A model generated the notes under the pieces. It searched no databases and had not been told where the DNA came from. It worked only from the letters and a program-made list of their open reading frames with translations. DNA of 21,271 nt from Dehalococcoidia bacterium (GTDB lineage: Bacteria; Chloroflexota; Dehalococcoidia; Dehalococcoidales; UBA1222): positions 1-21,271 of the forward strand of contig WRDV01000008.1 of the NCBI GenBank assembly GCA_009779655.1, given 5' to 3'. Within the stretch, counting starts at the first letter, position 1, and every line of letters begins with the position of its first letter. This document shows positions 7,206-14,559 of the stretch, one piece after another. Position numbers and translations under genes: made by a program.

Positions 7206-7251
7206 AAGTTTATTCTACAGCGCATCATACAGAAATGCTACAATTGAAAAC
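7206..7251. promoter_or_regulatory. Overlapping divergent promoters with leaderless starts
   Basis: For the minus-strand membrane protein TAGAAT (7212-7217) ends six bases before its GTG. For the plus-strand cysteine-cluster gene an extended -10, TGCTACAAT (7236-7244), ends seven bases before its GTG at 7252. RNA polymerase normally starts about seven bases after the -10, so both transcripts should begin at or next to the start codon. Confidence 0.6.
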
Positions 7252-7692
7252 GTGAGCACCGAGAACTCCGCTACTACAAATAATGACTTCCGCGCCGCAT
7301 GTTTCCATTGCGGCGAATGCTGCACAATACATCAAGCTCTGGTTGAAGAGCATGAAATACAACGAATTGCCGACTATCTGGGAATCTCTTTTGAAAAACT
7401 GGTATCGGAATGTACCGACCGGCGCTGGCCCATCAAGGGAAAATTCCTATTACGCCACAGTGGCGAGAGCGGCTGTATCTTTCTTACTCAGCATAATAAA
7501 GAATTCCTGTGCTCAATACACACTGTCAAGCCGCATCCATGCAGCGACTGGGAAGCGGCACTATCGCGAAAAGAATGCCGTCGCGGCCTAAGTAAAGTAT
7601 GGGGGTTAACGGTAGACGAATCCTGCGAAATCTGTGGCACAGAGCACGATAAAAAAGCTTTTACGGAACATATGCATTCCATAAAAGCCTAG
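7252..7692 (+). CDS. YkgJ-type cysteine-cluster protein
   Basis: A 146-residue protein from GTG 7252. The open frame extends upstream to 7114, but that part lies under the divergent gene and its promoter, so the later start is preferred. The N-terminal CFHCGECC block, a middle Cys in GCIFL, then CSIHTVKPHPCSDWEAA and a late CEIC pair give the pattern of the YkgJ (CxxCxxCC) family, which is thought to bind a zinc ion or an Fe-S cluster; the biochemical role is not established. No ribosome-binding site is visible, consistent with a leaderless message. The next gene is on the opposite strand and converges on it. Confidence 0.8.
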   Translation: MSTENSATTNNDFRAACFHCGECCTIHQALVEEHEIQRIADYLGISFEKLVSECTDRRWPIKGKFLLRHSGESGCIFLTQHNKEFLCSIHTVKPHPCSDWEAALSRKECRRGLSKVWGLTVDESCEICGTEHDKKAFTEHMHSIKA

Positions 7693-7723
7693 CGGTAACA
7701 TTTCTGATACGCCTCTAGGCATA

Positions 7724-8356
7724 TCAGTCCATTACATATAAGCCTTTCATTATCCTCTGCAAAAAGCGCAACAGCGGCTTGAACACCCAAAACAAAAGGT
7801 AAATCACTCCCACTGCGACCAAAGCAAAAGCGATCCCGCCCAGAATATCGGATGGATAATGTATTCCAACATAAACACGGGACAGACATACAAGCGAGGC
7901 CATTACCAAAAGCCACGTGCCTACTTTTCGATTCATTAACCATACTGCAAATGCTAATCCAAACACCACCGCTGCCATATTTGACGGGAAAGAAGGATCG
8001 TGAGGAAGATAGAAATTATGCACCACGGATGGGCCAAATGCTTCAAACGGACGCGGGCGATTAAAAATTGAATATATAAGCGTGCCTGCGTATTTTTCGT
8101 TGCCCACAATCGTAATTATTGGTAATGAAGCAAGCCCGCTCGCGCTACCCAAGCTAGCCATAGCTTTCAACACAGTCAGTTGGTTGCGCGATCGATCTTC
8201 TGAGTTACGCGCGCCAAACCACATGCCCACCAACACCAAACACATCGCGACAAGCATAAAATAATCATTGGCTAAACCGCTGACAATACGATCAACCCAT
8301 CCAACATGGCCGCCAAGATTATTGATCCAAGTGAAAAGCCTCTCGTCAAAACTCAC
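7724..8356 (-). CDS. PAP2-superfamily membrane protein with altered active site
   Basis: A 210-residue membrane protein with about five or six helices. It has the layout of lipid-phosphate phosphatases and undecaprenyl-diphosphatases of the BcrC type. Motif 1 reads YSIFNRPRPF, with Tyr95 where the family has Lys; motif 2 reads PSFPSNM, with Met127 where the catalytic His is expected; motif 3 (SRVYVGIHYPSD: Arg160, His166, Asp170) is intact, including the presumed nucleophile. I checked both altered codons in the DNA. Loss of two phosphate-handling residues suggests reduced activity or another role. The GTG start overlaps the TGA of the upstream gene (GTGA), with GGAGAGG before it, so translation is coupled. 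Confidence 0.85.
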   Translation of the reverse strand: MSFDERLFTWINNLGGHVGWVDRIVSGLANDYFMLVAMCLVLVGMWFGARNSEDRSRNQLTVLKAMASLGSASGLASLPIITIVGNEKYAGTLIYSIFNRPRPFEAFGPSVVHNFYLPHDPSFPSNMAAVVFGLAFAVWLMNRKVGTWLLVMASLVCLSRVYVGIHYPSDILGGIAFALVAVGVIYLLFWVFKPLLRFLQRIMKGLYVMD

Positions 8357-8814
8357 TTAACCCTCTCCGCCCAGCGCCGCCAAAAAGACTGAAACCACGT
8401 GACCTCTTTGAGCGCTTCCAACCCTTGCGCCTGAGTTTGGTTATATTGCAAGCGCCAATGATTAATCAGAGAGGACAATAATAAACTAAATACCCCCCCC
8501 ACAAGCGTACATAGAACAAACAGCCCTGCCTGTTCTGCGCCCTCAATAATGCCAACCTCATTGTATGAATTCCATACAAAGAGATACCACACGGACGGCA
8601 ATACCGTGATACCGGCGAAAATATAGCTCGAGTGACGGCAAGTCAGCGTTCGACAGTGACGCGACCGCCAGAAACGAATACGTACGCTCCATGGGAAAAA
8701 CAGTAGCCCGCGCAACCCAGCATGAGCAGAAGCCGCCTGAATAACCCCAAGCACTGCCACGAACACTGCCACGCCATATCGCAATGCTAAAACCACCTCT
8801 TGGGTTTCAACCAA
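8353..8814 (-). CDS. Membrane protein of unknown function, partner of the PAP2 gene
   Basis: A 153-residue protein with three likely membrane helices (about 7-30, 63-82 and 90-115) and a basic loop between the first two (RIRFWRSRHCRTLTCRH). The C-terminal third is soluble and Trp-rich. The start is a TTG at 8814; no ATG lies in the first part of the frame, and GAGGGA is about fifteen bases upstream, so the start is uncertain. Its stop overlaps the start of the PAP2 gene by four bases, which implies one operon and perhaps a complex. I do not recognise the family. It is divergent from smpB. Confidence 0.65.
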   Translation of the reverse strand: MVETQEVVLALRYGVAVFVAVLGVIQAASAHAGLRGLLFFPWSVRIRFWRSRHCRTLTCRHSSYIFAGITVLPSVWYLFVWNSYNEVGIIEGAEQAGLFVLCTLVGGVFSLLLSSLINHWRLQYNQTQAQGLEALKEVTWFQSFWRRWAERVK

Positions 8815-8891
8815 AAACTACCATCCCTCTGTGCGCATAAACTCAAGCACATGTCAAACTTATCCGCCTACTAGCCTTGTTGTTTTAACCA

Positions 8892-8900
8892 TGCTATACT
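8892..8900 (+). promoter_or_regulatory. Extended -10 element directly before smpB
   Basis: TGCTATACT (TATACT at 8895-8900) lies five bases before the smpB ATG at 8906. A transcript starting at the usual distance would be leaderless. Confidence 0.6.
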
Positions 8901-8905
8901 GGAAA

Positions 8906-9355
8906 ATGATTATAAAGGTTATATCCACCAACCGCAAGGCTCACTTTAACTATAGTATCCTTGAAACTTTTGAAGCCGGTATCGTACTGCTCGGATCGGA
9001 AATCAAGTCCGTGCGCGAAAACCGTGTGAGCCTTAGTGAGGCCTATGTAAAAGCAGAGCATGGCGAGATGTGGTTGGTTGGAGCCCATATAGCGCGCTAT
9101 GAGGCAGCCAGCTATATGACGCATGAGCCTACTCGTCCGCGCAAACTGCTCATGCGCCGCAAGGAAATCCGGTTGCTATTGGCAAAGTTAGCAGAAAAAG
9201 GCCTGACGGCTACGCCGATGCGCATGTATCTCAAAGGGCATAGAGCCAAGCTGGAAATCGGGTTGGGGCGCGGGAAAAAGCTTTACGACAAACGCGAAAC
9301 TATTACGCGCCGCGAGAATGATCGTGAACTGGAACGCACATTAAAAATGCATTGA
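8906..9355 (+). CDS. smpB: SsrA-binding protein SmpB
   Basis: SmpB binds tmRNA and carries it into ribosomes stalled on broken messages. The protein is 149 residues from the ATG at 8906, the usual length; the start gives MIIKVISTNRKAHFNYSILE, the standard SmpB beginning, whereas the frame can be extended upstream to 8831 without similarity. Family blocks are all present: GSEIKSVR, AYVKAEHGEMWL, a His-Ile-Ala block, RPRKLLM, LYLKGHRAKLE (here MYLKGHRAKLEIGLGRGKK) and KLYDKRE followed by the basic C-terminal tail that enters the decoding centre. The tmRNA gene follows by 24 bases, a natural pairing. No ribosome-binding site is visible; see the -10 element just before it. Confidence 0.97.
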   Translation: MIIKVISTNRKAHFNYSILETFEAGIVLLGSEIKSVRENRVSLSEAYVKAEHGEMWLVGAHIARYEAASYMTHEPTRPRKLLMRRKEIRLLLAKLAEKGLTATPMRMYLKGHRAKLEIGLGRGKKLYDKRETITRRENDRELERTLKMH

Positions 9356-9367
9356 GCCATATGGCTC
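9354..9367. promoter_or_regulatory. Palindrome between smpB and ssrA
   Basis: GAGCCAT followed by ATGGCTC forms a perfect 14-base palindrome that overlaps the smpB stop codon and ends 12 bases before the tmRNA. It could be an operator or, with no T-run, an RNA processing hairpin. Confidence 0.35.
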
Positions 9368-9379
9368 GCACAAACACAT

Positions 9380-9731
9380 GGGGACGCATGGTTTCGACAG
9401 TGGGAGTGCGCTACAGAATTGCAGGATGAGGTGCCATTACCTCATTAAACAGGTGGCAAAAAACAATTGCCGAACCAGAATTGGTTCTGGCTGGCTAAAT
9501 AAGCTAGCCCATCCAGCCTGACCCCACCCCGGCGGGTTGGGATTTGGGTGACGAAATGTCGGGGTGCCGCCGTCTTTACGCCGGTAGAGACGACGAAAGA
9601 TTAACCGGCTGGTTCGTTGATACCCTGTCAGCAGAGTCCCATCGGATAAGATTTAAATGCTGAATAATCCTGTAGTAGATTCTGGGTCGCTGTCATTGGA
9701 CGGGGAGTTCGACTCTCCCCCGTCTCCACCA
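9380..9731 (+). ncRNA. ssrA: Transfer-messenger RNA (tmRNA)
   Basis: The 352-base gene begins GGGGACG and ends CGTCTCC then ACCA, forming the alanyl acceptor stem with one G-U pair; the tRNA-like part includes GGTTTCGACAG at the 5' side and a T-arm with TTCGACT near the 3' end. The tag frame from GCC at 9469 to the TAA at 9496-9498 encodes AEPELVLAG. The tag directs tagged proteins to proteases and releases the stalled ribosome together with SmpB, encoded just upstream. The ELVLAG ending matches the tag I recall for Dehalococcoides and differs from the ALAA ending common in other bacteria. The exact resume codon is inferred by alignment with that remembered tag. Confidence 0.96.
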
Positions 9732-9814
9732 TATTGTACTTATACGAACCCTATAGCAGGCAGTATAACCAAGACACTGGGAATTTTAACATTTAAAGGT
9801 ATCTGAAAGAAGCA

Positions 9815-10180
9815 TTGAAAAGAATCATTCTAATGTGCGCGGGGTTCATTGCTTTGGGGCTCTCGATACCCGGGTTTGTTGTGCCAGGATGGCCGAGAAC
9901 GCCTTTTATTTTGTTGTCGGCTTTCTGTTTTTCCAGTTCGAGTCAGCGTATGAACAAATGGCTTCGACGAAATCGTCTTTTCGGTCCTTATCTTGAAAAT
10001 TATTACACAAAATGCGGCGTTCCTGTATGGTATAAAATTCTGAATATTATTCTTTTGTGGGGCGGACTTGCCGTCTCGATGTATCTCATTCAAGTATGGT
10101 TTGTGCGTTGTTTGATACTTCCCGCTGTGGGAATTTGCGTTACCGCTCATCTTTTATTGCTCAAAACTAAAAGCACCTAG
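9815..10180 (+). CDS. DUF454 (YbaN-like) membrane protein
   Basis: A 121-residue protein starting at TTG 9815 with a weak purine-rich site (GAAAGAAG) upstream. It shows the DUF454 pattern: a first helix (about 4-24) with GFVVPGWPRTPFILLSA in short blocks GWPRTPF and SAFCFSSSS, then NKWLRRNRLFGPYLENY, and two more helices (about 72-92 and 96-114). The family is widespread, inner-membrane, and without a known function. The gene is followed by an IS5-type remnant. Confidence 0.85.
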   Translation: MKRIILMCAGFIALGLSIPGFVVPGWPRTPFILLSAFCFSSSSQRMNKWLRRNRLFGPYLENYYTKCGVPVWYKILNIILLWGGLAVSMYLIQVWFVRCLILPAVGICVTAHLLLLKTKST

Positions 10181-10191
10181 ACAGTGTCCAC

Positions 10192-10484
10192 ATAAGTCCA
10201 TGTTAGGATATTAACCCGGATAGCAATGCTCTGATATGAACCGCAATGAGAAATAAGGCTGTGTTCTTGGCATAACATGTTGCTGTATCCCTCCAACGCT
10301 TGAGCATAAGAAAAGCGTTTTCGACCAAATGGCACAACCTGTACAAGCTCATCATACTCTTGTTATTCTGTGGGCATCAGACAATAAGCAGACGCCACAC
10401 GCTCAACAAAAGATATGCCCCTCTACGCTCCCGGAAACTACTTGACTATAGCCACCGACCGTAATATCCTAACACAATACTTAT
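10192..10484 (-). mobile_element. Internally deleted IS5-type element remnant
   Basis: The stretch is bounded by inverted repeats. TGTTAGGATATTA at 10201-10213 is repeated in reverse at 10462-10474, and ATAAGT (10192-10197) is mirrored by ACTTAT (10479-10484), offset by one base. Inside, the minus strand from about 10350 to 10218 encodes the C-terminal end of a transposase: CHLVENAFLMLKRWRD then TATCYAKNTALFL, ending GLIS and TAA at the inverted repeat. The HLVEN...LKRWR...T.YAKNT..FL pattern is typical of IS5 (IS427-like) transposases. The N-terminal three quarters, including the first catalytic residues, are missing, so the copy cannot move itself. This accounts for most of the 337 gene-free bases 10181-10517. 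Confidence 0.8.
10196..10217. repeat. Insertion-sequence-end-like repeat, copy 2
   Basis: Matches 487-508 at 21 of 22 bases and contains the left inverted repeat of the IS5-type remnant. Confidence 0.8.
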
Positions 10485-10517
10485 AAGTAAGGCATTATTC
10501 TTCTCAAGCACAAAACT

Positions 10518-11135
10518 ATGAGCATAAATATCTGGACGCTGGCATGGTTGACTCCTGGAGCCTATTTATTAGGCTCTCTGCCATTCTCTGTATGGCTGGG
10601 AAAACTATTTCTCAAGAAAGACATCCGTAAATATGGCGACCATAATCCAGGTGCAGCAAACGTTTTTATTGCCGGTAATATCGCTATCGGCATGGCAGTG
10701 GTACTGCTTGACATAGGCAAAGGCATGCCTTTCATCTTACTAGCCCATAAAATGGGATTAAGCCATGCAGATGCAGTCATTGTAGGGTTAGCCGCTATTC
10801 TCGGGCATGCTTTCTCCCCATGGTTAGGTTTCCACGGCGGCAAAGGAGTGGCAACAACATATGGCGTGCTTATAGCCATGTGGCACCCCGCATGGCTATT
10901 CCCTTTCTGCGTTGCAGCAATCCTTGGCCTACTCATTTGGGAAAGCCACACATGGGTGATACTGCTCACGCCTGTTGAAACTATTGTTTTCATGATACTA
11001 GTAAATGCGGGATGGCTGGCTATAATCTTCATGCTATGCGTTCAGGCGCTTTTTATTTTTAAATACGCCTCGAATATATCAGGCCCGCCGCGCCTGCGTT
11101 ATACTCTGCGTAAGCGCCTGTTACCCAACCGTTGA
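10518..11135 (+). CDS. plsY: PlsY-type glycerol-3-phosphate acyltransferase
   Basis: PlsY transfers an acyl group from acyl-phosphate to glycerol-3-phosphate, the first acylation in phospholipid synthesis, in the membrane. The 205-residue protein has a first helix with GAYLLGSLPFSVWLGKL, then KYGDHNPGAANVF, where most PlsY proteins have GSGNxGATN, so two motif-1 positions differ; motif 2 (HAFSPWLGFHGGKGVATTYG in short form GFHGGKGVATTYG) is intact. At least five membrane helices are predicted. The variant first motif suggests a subfamily, and a second, canonical copy may exist elsewhere. A glycosyltransferase gene follows after 24 bases, probably in the same operon. No strong ribosome-binding site precedes the ATG. 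Confidence 0.85.
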   Translation: MSINIWTLAWLTPGAYLLGSLPFSVWLGKLFLKKDIRKYGDHNPGAANVFIAGNIAIGMAVVLLDIGKGMPFILLAHKMGLSHADAVIVGLAAILGHAFSPWLGFHGGKGVATTYGVLIAMWHPAWLFPFCVAAILGLLIWESHTWVILLTPVETIVFMILVNAGWLAIIFMLCVQALFIFKYASNISGPPRLRYTLRKRLLPNR

Positions 11136-11159
11136 ATCTGTGTATAAGAAAAAATAAAC

Positions 11160-12314
11160 ATGATTTATCAAATAATTATTTCCACATTGCTAGCGATTTT
11201 ATTTCTCAATTTCGCACTTAACATGAATAACTTGCGCCGGCCACGACACAACACTGTATTAAAATGCACCCCGAAAGTATCCGTCATCGTGCCGGCACGA
11301 AATGAAGCAGCCAATATCAGCTCGTGTGTTGAATCGCTTTTGCAGCAAGATTACCCCGATTTCGAGATCATCGTCATTGACGACAACTCTGAAGATAACA
11401 CAGCCGCTATTGTGCATGATATCAGCCGGCGCGACACTAACGTGCGCCTAATCATGGGCGCGCCTTTGCCGCTCGGCTGGGCCGGTAAACCATTCGCTTG
11501 CTTCCAAGCAGCTAAGCAAGCTTGCGGAGAATGGCTTCTTTTTACTGACGCAGACACCACACACTCTCCCCAGATGCTACGCAAAGCAATGGCTCTGGCA
11601 CAAGAAAATCACGTTTCATTACTGTCTGGCTTTCCGCGTCATCGCACGGATCACATATCACAAAAAATTGCCACACCCATGATATATTTCCTTATCATGT
11701 CACTCATTCCTCTATGGCTACTGCACAGTTCGTCTAAGCCGTTGCCTTCTCTAGCCATAGGTCAATTCCTGCTCTTTTCTGCCGATGCCTACTGGAAAAT
11801 CGGCGGGCATGAAGCAGTAAAAAATCGTGTTACAGAGGATATCTATTTAGGAATAGCCATCGCTAAAGCAAAGGGGCGTCACTTAGCAGTAGATTTATCA
11901 AGCTTAGTCAACTGTCATATGTATAGCAATATTGCAGAAAGCTGGAGAGGGCTTTCTCGCGCCCTTTATGGTATTTCCGCACTTTCATACGCGGCGCTAG
12001 GCATGTTGCTATTTCTAGGCTGTTTTGTCTTGCTAGCACCGCTCTTCTGGTTAGTTGCGCTGTTTTTCATGACAGACATGCTGCCGCAATGGGGACCGCT
12101 TGTTATTATGCAGGTTGCATTGCTTCTTATAATGCGGCGCTGGGCAGACGCGCATTTCAAGGAAGACTGGACGGCAACTTTGCTATACCCGCTGGGTATA
12201 ATTTTTCTTATAGCAGTCGTTGCCAACGGGATGTGGCGACGACTAATAGGCGCTAGCATATCATGGAAAAAGCGTTCCTACCATAGTAATTCTAAACAGG
12301 ATGACCCTGTATAG
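11160..12314 (+). CDS. Membrane-bound family 2 glycosyltransferase (CrtQ/HpnB-like)
   Basis: A 384-residue enzyme. An N-terminal helix (about 1-20) is followed by a GT-A domain: VSVIVPARNE, then IIVIDDNSEDNT, the block LPLGWAGKPFACFQAAKQA, and the metal-binding DADT in WLLFTDADT; TEDI near residue 222 takes the place of the usual acceptor-side motif. The GW-GK-ACFQ-AK spacing before DADT is shared with CrtQ (diaponeurosporenoate glycosyltransferase) and HpnB-type enzymes. Three C-terminal helices (about 275-300, 305-330 and 340-360) anchor it in the membrane. The acceptor is probably a lipid, consistent with plsY just upstream, but it cannot be named. The ATG lacks a ribosome-binding site; TATAAG sits eleven bases before it. 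Confidence 0.82.
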   Translation: MIYQIIISTLLAILFLNFALNMNNLRRPRHNTVLKCTPKVSVIVPARNEAANISSCVESLLQQDYPDFEIIVIDDNSEDNTAAIVHDISRRDTNVRLIMGAPLPLGWAGKPFACFQAAKQACGEWLLFTDADTTHSPQMLRKAMALAQENHVSLLSGFPRHRTDHISQKIATPMIYFLIMSLIPLWLLHSSSKPLPSLAIGQFLLFSADAYWKIGGHEAVKNRVTEDIYLGIAIAKAKGRHLAVDLSSLVNCHMYSNIAESWRGLSRALYGISALSYAALGMLLFLGCFVLLAPLFWLVALFFMTDMLPQWGPLVIMQVALLLIMRRWADAHFKEDWTATLLYPLGIIFLIAVVANGMWRRLIGASISWKKRSYHSNSKQDDPV

Positions 12315-12399
12315 CGCGTGCTGGACACCCAATGCCGCACTATGATTTACTTTGGGGAATAAATTATCCGACTCATACCTAACATAAGGAGCCAGCGTA

Positions 12400-12771
12400 G
12401 TGAAGAATATTTCGGCAAATCAAGCACCGGCCGCGATTGGGCCATACTCTCATGCTGTTGAAGTCAGCGGGATGTTATATTTATCAGGGCAGATTGCCTT
12501 AAGCTCGGAAACCGGCGAGATTGTACAAGGCGGCATCGCAGAGCAGACCGAACAGGTATTGCGCAACATAAAATCAGTACTAAAAGCCGCAGGCAGTGAT
12601 ATCTCACGAGTAGTCAAAACCACTTGTTATTTGACTAACATGAATGATTTTACCGCCTTTAACGAGATATACGCGCGTCATTTTAACAGCAAACCGGCGC
12701 GCTCATGTATGGCCGTATCAGCTCTGCCGCGCGGCGCGCTGGTAGAAATTGAAGTCTTGGCCGAGGTATAA
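12400..12771 (+). CDS. ridA: RidA-family reactive intermediate deaminase
   Basis: RidA hydrolyses enamine/imine intermediates made by PLP enzymes such as threonine dehydratase and so protects other enzymes. The 123-residue length is typical. Start GTG 12400 follows AAGGAG by eight bases. Signature blocks: QAPAAIGPYSHAVEV, LYLSGQIALSS, GGIAEQTEQVLRNIKSVL, VVKTTCYLTNMNDF, FNEIYARHF and, near the C terminus, PARSCMAVSALPRGALVEIEVLAE in short form RSCMAVSALPRGALVEIE, with the substrate-binding Arg at the start of that block. No neighbour explains a special role, so a general housekeeping function is likely. Confidence 0.95.
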   Translation: MKNISANQAPAAIGPYSHAVEVSGMLYLSGQIALSSETGEIVQGGIAEQTEQVLRNIKSVLKAAGSDISRVVKTTCYLTNMNDFTAFNEIYARHFNSKPARSCMAVSALPRGALVEIEVLAEV

Positions 12772-12813
12772 CCCACCGGTATTGGTAGTATAGGTGCACA
12801 GCCAAAATAATAA

Positions 12814-12888
12814 TGGTGGCAACGGGTGGATTTGGACCACCGACCAAGGGCTTATGAGTCCCCTGCTCTACCACTGAGCTACGTTGCC
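12814..12888 (-). tRNA. tRNA-Met(CAU), elongator or lysidine-type Ile
   Basis: A cloverleaf on the minus strand with acceptor GGCAACG/CGTTGCC, encoded CCA and anticodon CAT. Position 1-72 is a normal G-C pair, so it is not the initiator. The anticodon stem GGGGA/GCCCT has an A-G mismatch next to the loop, and the T-loop reads TCCAAAT, with C where position 55 is nearly always T. Sequence alone does not exclude the tRNA-Ile that is modified to lysidine. Confidence 0.88.
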
Positions 12889-12900
12889 ATGCGGATAGTT

Positions 12901-12930
12901 ATTCTATAGTCCCATGCGTCCAGGTGTCAA
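12901..12930 (-). promoter_or_regulatory. Promoter of the CAU tRNA
   Basis: On the minus strand TTGACA (12925-12930), 18 bases, TAGAAT (12901-12906), twelve bases before the tRNA 5' end. Confidence 0.75.
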
Positions 12931-13015
12931 CTAATCACTAACTCCCCCGGCGTTTCACGACAACATCACCAATGCGGTAGAATGTACGGATATTTTACTT
13001 TAGCAAAACAAATAT

Positions 13016-13678
13016 ATGAAAAGCACAAACCGGCTACTCGTCATCTCGGCCATGGCTGTCACTTGCCTTATAACCGCTAATATAATAGCGGTTAAACTCG
13101 TAAGCATATGGACTATAGTCCTGCCCGCCGCCGTCATCATATTTCCGTTAAACTACATTCTGGGCGATATTATCACTGAAGTATACGGCTACCGCTGGGC
13201 GCGACGCGTTATATGGCTGGGATTTGGCTGCAACCTGATCTTCGTGTTCTTCTCATGGATAAGCGGACTGTTGCCGCCGGCCCCTCTCTGGGAAAATCAG
13301 GATTCTTTTGACACTATACTCGGCTACACCCCGCGTCTACTTTTGGCCTCGTTCGCCGGTTATTTGGTAGGATCATTCGCTAATTCGCTGGTATTGGCGC
13401 GACTAAAAGTAATAACCGGAGGAAAATGGCTATGGCTACGCACTATTGCCTCAACCATTGTAGGGGAAGGGTTTGACACCGCTATATTTATCATCATCGC
13501 CTTTATTGCTACCCCGGCGTTTACGCCACTGCTAATTCTGTATCACTGGTGCGCTAAGGTAGCTATTGAAGTAGTGGCCACGCCGTTAACTTACCGCGCA
13601 GTGGCTTACCTCAAACGAAAAGATGGAGTGGATACATATGACCAAAAAACAAACTTCAACCCATTCTCCATGCAGTAG
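13016..13678 (+). CDS. Queuosine-precursor transporter (YhhQ/VUT family)
   Basis: A 220-residue membrane protein with about six helices. Family blocks are clear: ITANIIAVKLV in helix 1, FPLNYILGDIITEVYGYRWARR after helix 2 in short form ILGDIITEVYGYRWARR, and GSFANSLVLARLK then IASTIVGEGFDTAIFI later. In E. coli YhhQ takes up queuosine precursors (preQ0/preQ1) for tRNA modification. No queuosine biosynthesis gene is seen nearby. The ATG at 13016 has no ribosome-binding site; TAGAAT at 12978-12983 may give a leader of about 25-30 bases, too short for a preQ1 riboswitch plus expression platform. A hydrolase gene follows after nine bases. Confidence 0.88.
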   Translation: MKSTNRLLVISAMAVTCLITANIIAVKLVSIWTIVLPAAVIIFPLNYILGDIITEVYGYRWARRVIWLGFGCNLIFVFFSWISGLLPPAPLWENQDSFDTILGYTPRLLLASFAGYLVGSFANSLVLARLKVITGGKWLWLRTIASTIVGEGFDTAIFIIIAFIATPAFTPLLILYHWCAKVAIEVVATPLTYRAVAYLKRKDGVDTYDQKTNFNPFSMQ

Positions 13679-13687
13679 AAGTATACC

Positions 13688-14443
13688 GTGAAAATACATT
13701 TTCTAGGCTCTCATAACACCGAAACCTGTATTAATGGCATGGTATGTCTGTTATTAGACAAACAAATAGCACTAGATGCCGGCAGCCTGACAAGGCACCT
13801 GACTTTACAGCAGCAACTTGATCTCAAAGGAGTGCTTATAAGTCATCAGCATTACGATCACATCCGTGATATTCCGGCCTTGATTATGAACTGCTTTCTT
13901 AACAACGGCACAGCCAAAATCTACGGCTCGCAAGAGGTGCACTCCGCGCTGAAGCGGCACTTGCTTAACAATGAAATATACTCCCGTTTCTCGGATAGCC
14001 CGGCATTCCGCTTTACAATTATGCCGCCTTCCGTTGTTTTTAGTATCGACGATTACGTTGTCATGCCAATAGCAGTGAATCACTCGGTACCTACGCAAGG
14101 ATACATCATAAAAAAGTTCGGCCGCAGCTTCTTTTACACAGGCGATACCGGCCCGGGCCTGAAAGACTGCTGGTTACAAATAGAGCCTGACCTGCTCATA
14201 ACCGAGTTGACAGCCCCAAACCGCTTCAGCAACTCGGAACACGCGAAAGTGCATTTTACCCCTAAGCTACTACAGGAAGAACTGCAACTATTTCGCGCGA
14301 TAAAGGGATATTTGCCCAAAATTGTGGTTGTCCATATGAACCCATCTCAAGAAAGCGAGATATCCTATGAGCTTGAAACTGTGTCAAATACCTTATCCCA
14401 CGAGATTATCATGGCGCATGAGGGGCAGGAAATTGACGTCTAA
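13688..14443 (+). CDS. Metallo-beta-lactamase-fold hydrolase
   Basis: A 251-residue cytoplasmic protein from GTG 13688. It begins MKIHFLGSHNT, the first strand of the fold, and carries the metal motif HQHYDH (HxHxDH) near residues 53-58, a later His in NHSVPT, and the bridging Asp in YTGDTG. A C-terminal His (VVVHMNP) supplies another ligand. The order resembles class II cyclic-nucleotide phosphodiesterases and related RNase Z-like or lactonase-like enzymes, but I cannot name the substrate. It lies nine bases after the YhhQ-type gene, so the two are probably cotranscribed, which may hint at a link to tRNA nucleoside metabolism; that is speculation. Confidence 0.85.
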   Translation: MKIHFLGSHNTETCINGMVCLLLDKQIALDAGSLTRHLTLQQQLDLKGVLISHQHYDHIRDIPALIMNCFLNNGTAKIYGSQEVHSALKRHLLNNEIYSRFSDSPAFRFTIMPPSVVFSIDDYVVMPIAVNHSVPTQGYIIKKFGRSFFYTGDTGPGLKDCWLQIEPDLLITELTAPNRFSNSEHAKVHFTPKLLQEELQLFRAIKGYLPKIVVVHMNPSQESEISYELETVSNTLSHEIIMAHEGQEIDV

Positions 14444-14559
14444 CACAACACAACAACTCATACGTGCTAAAATAAAAACATTCTCTAGACAAGTCTATTG
14501 ACACTCTCTACCAAGCCATGACAGTAACAAAAACATAGGCGTTAAACGCTTTACAACTA

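Noticed and set aside
8831..8905. Upstream extension of smpB
   Set aside because: The 25 extra codons show no SmpB similarity and contain the -10 element; the ATG at 8906 gives the family-typical N terminus.
12683..12874. 63-codon minus-strand ORF across ridA and the CAU tRNA
   Set aside because: It overlaps a convincing gene and a tRNA.
12978..13015. preQ1 riboswitch before the YhhQ-type transporter
   Set aside because: The leader after the likely -10 is only about 30 bases, A/T-rich, and lacks the aptamer hairpin and A-rich tail.
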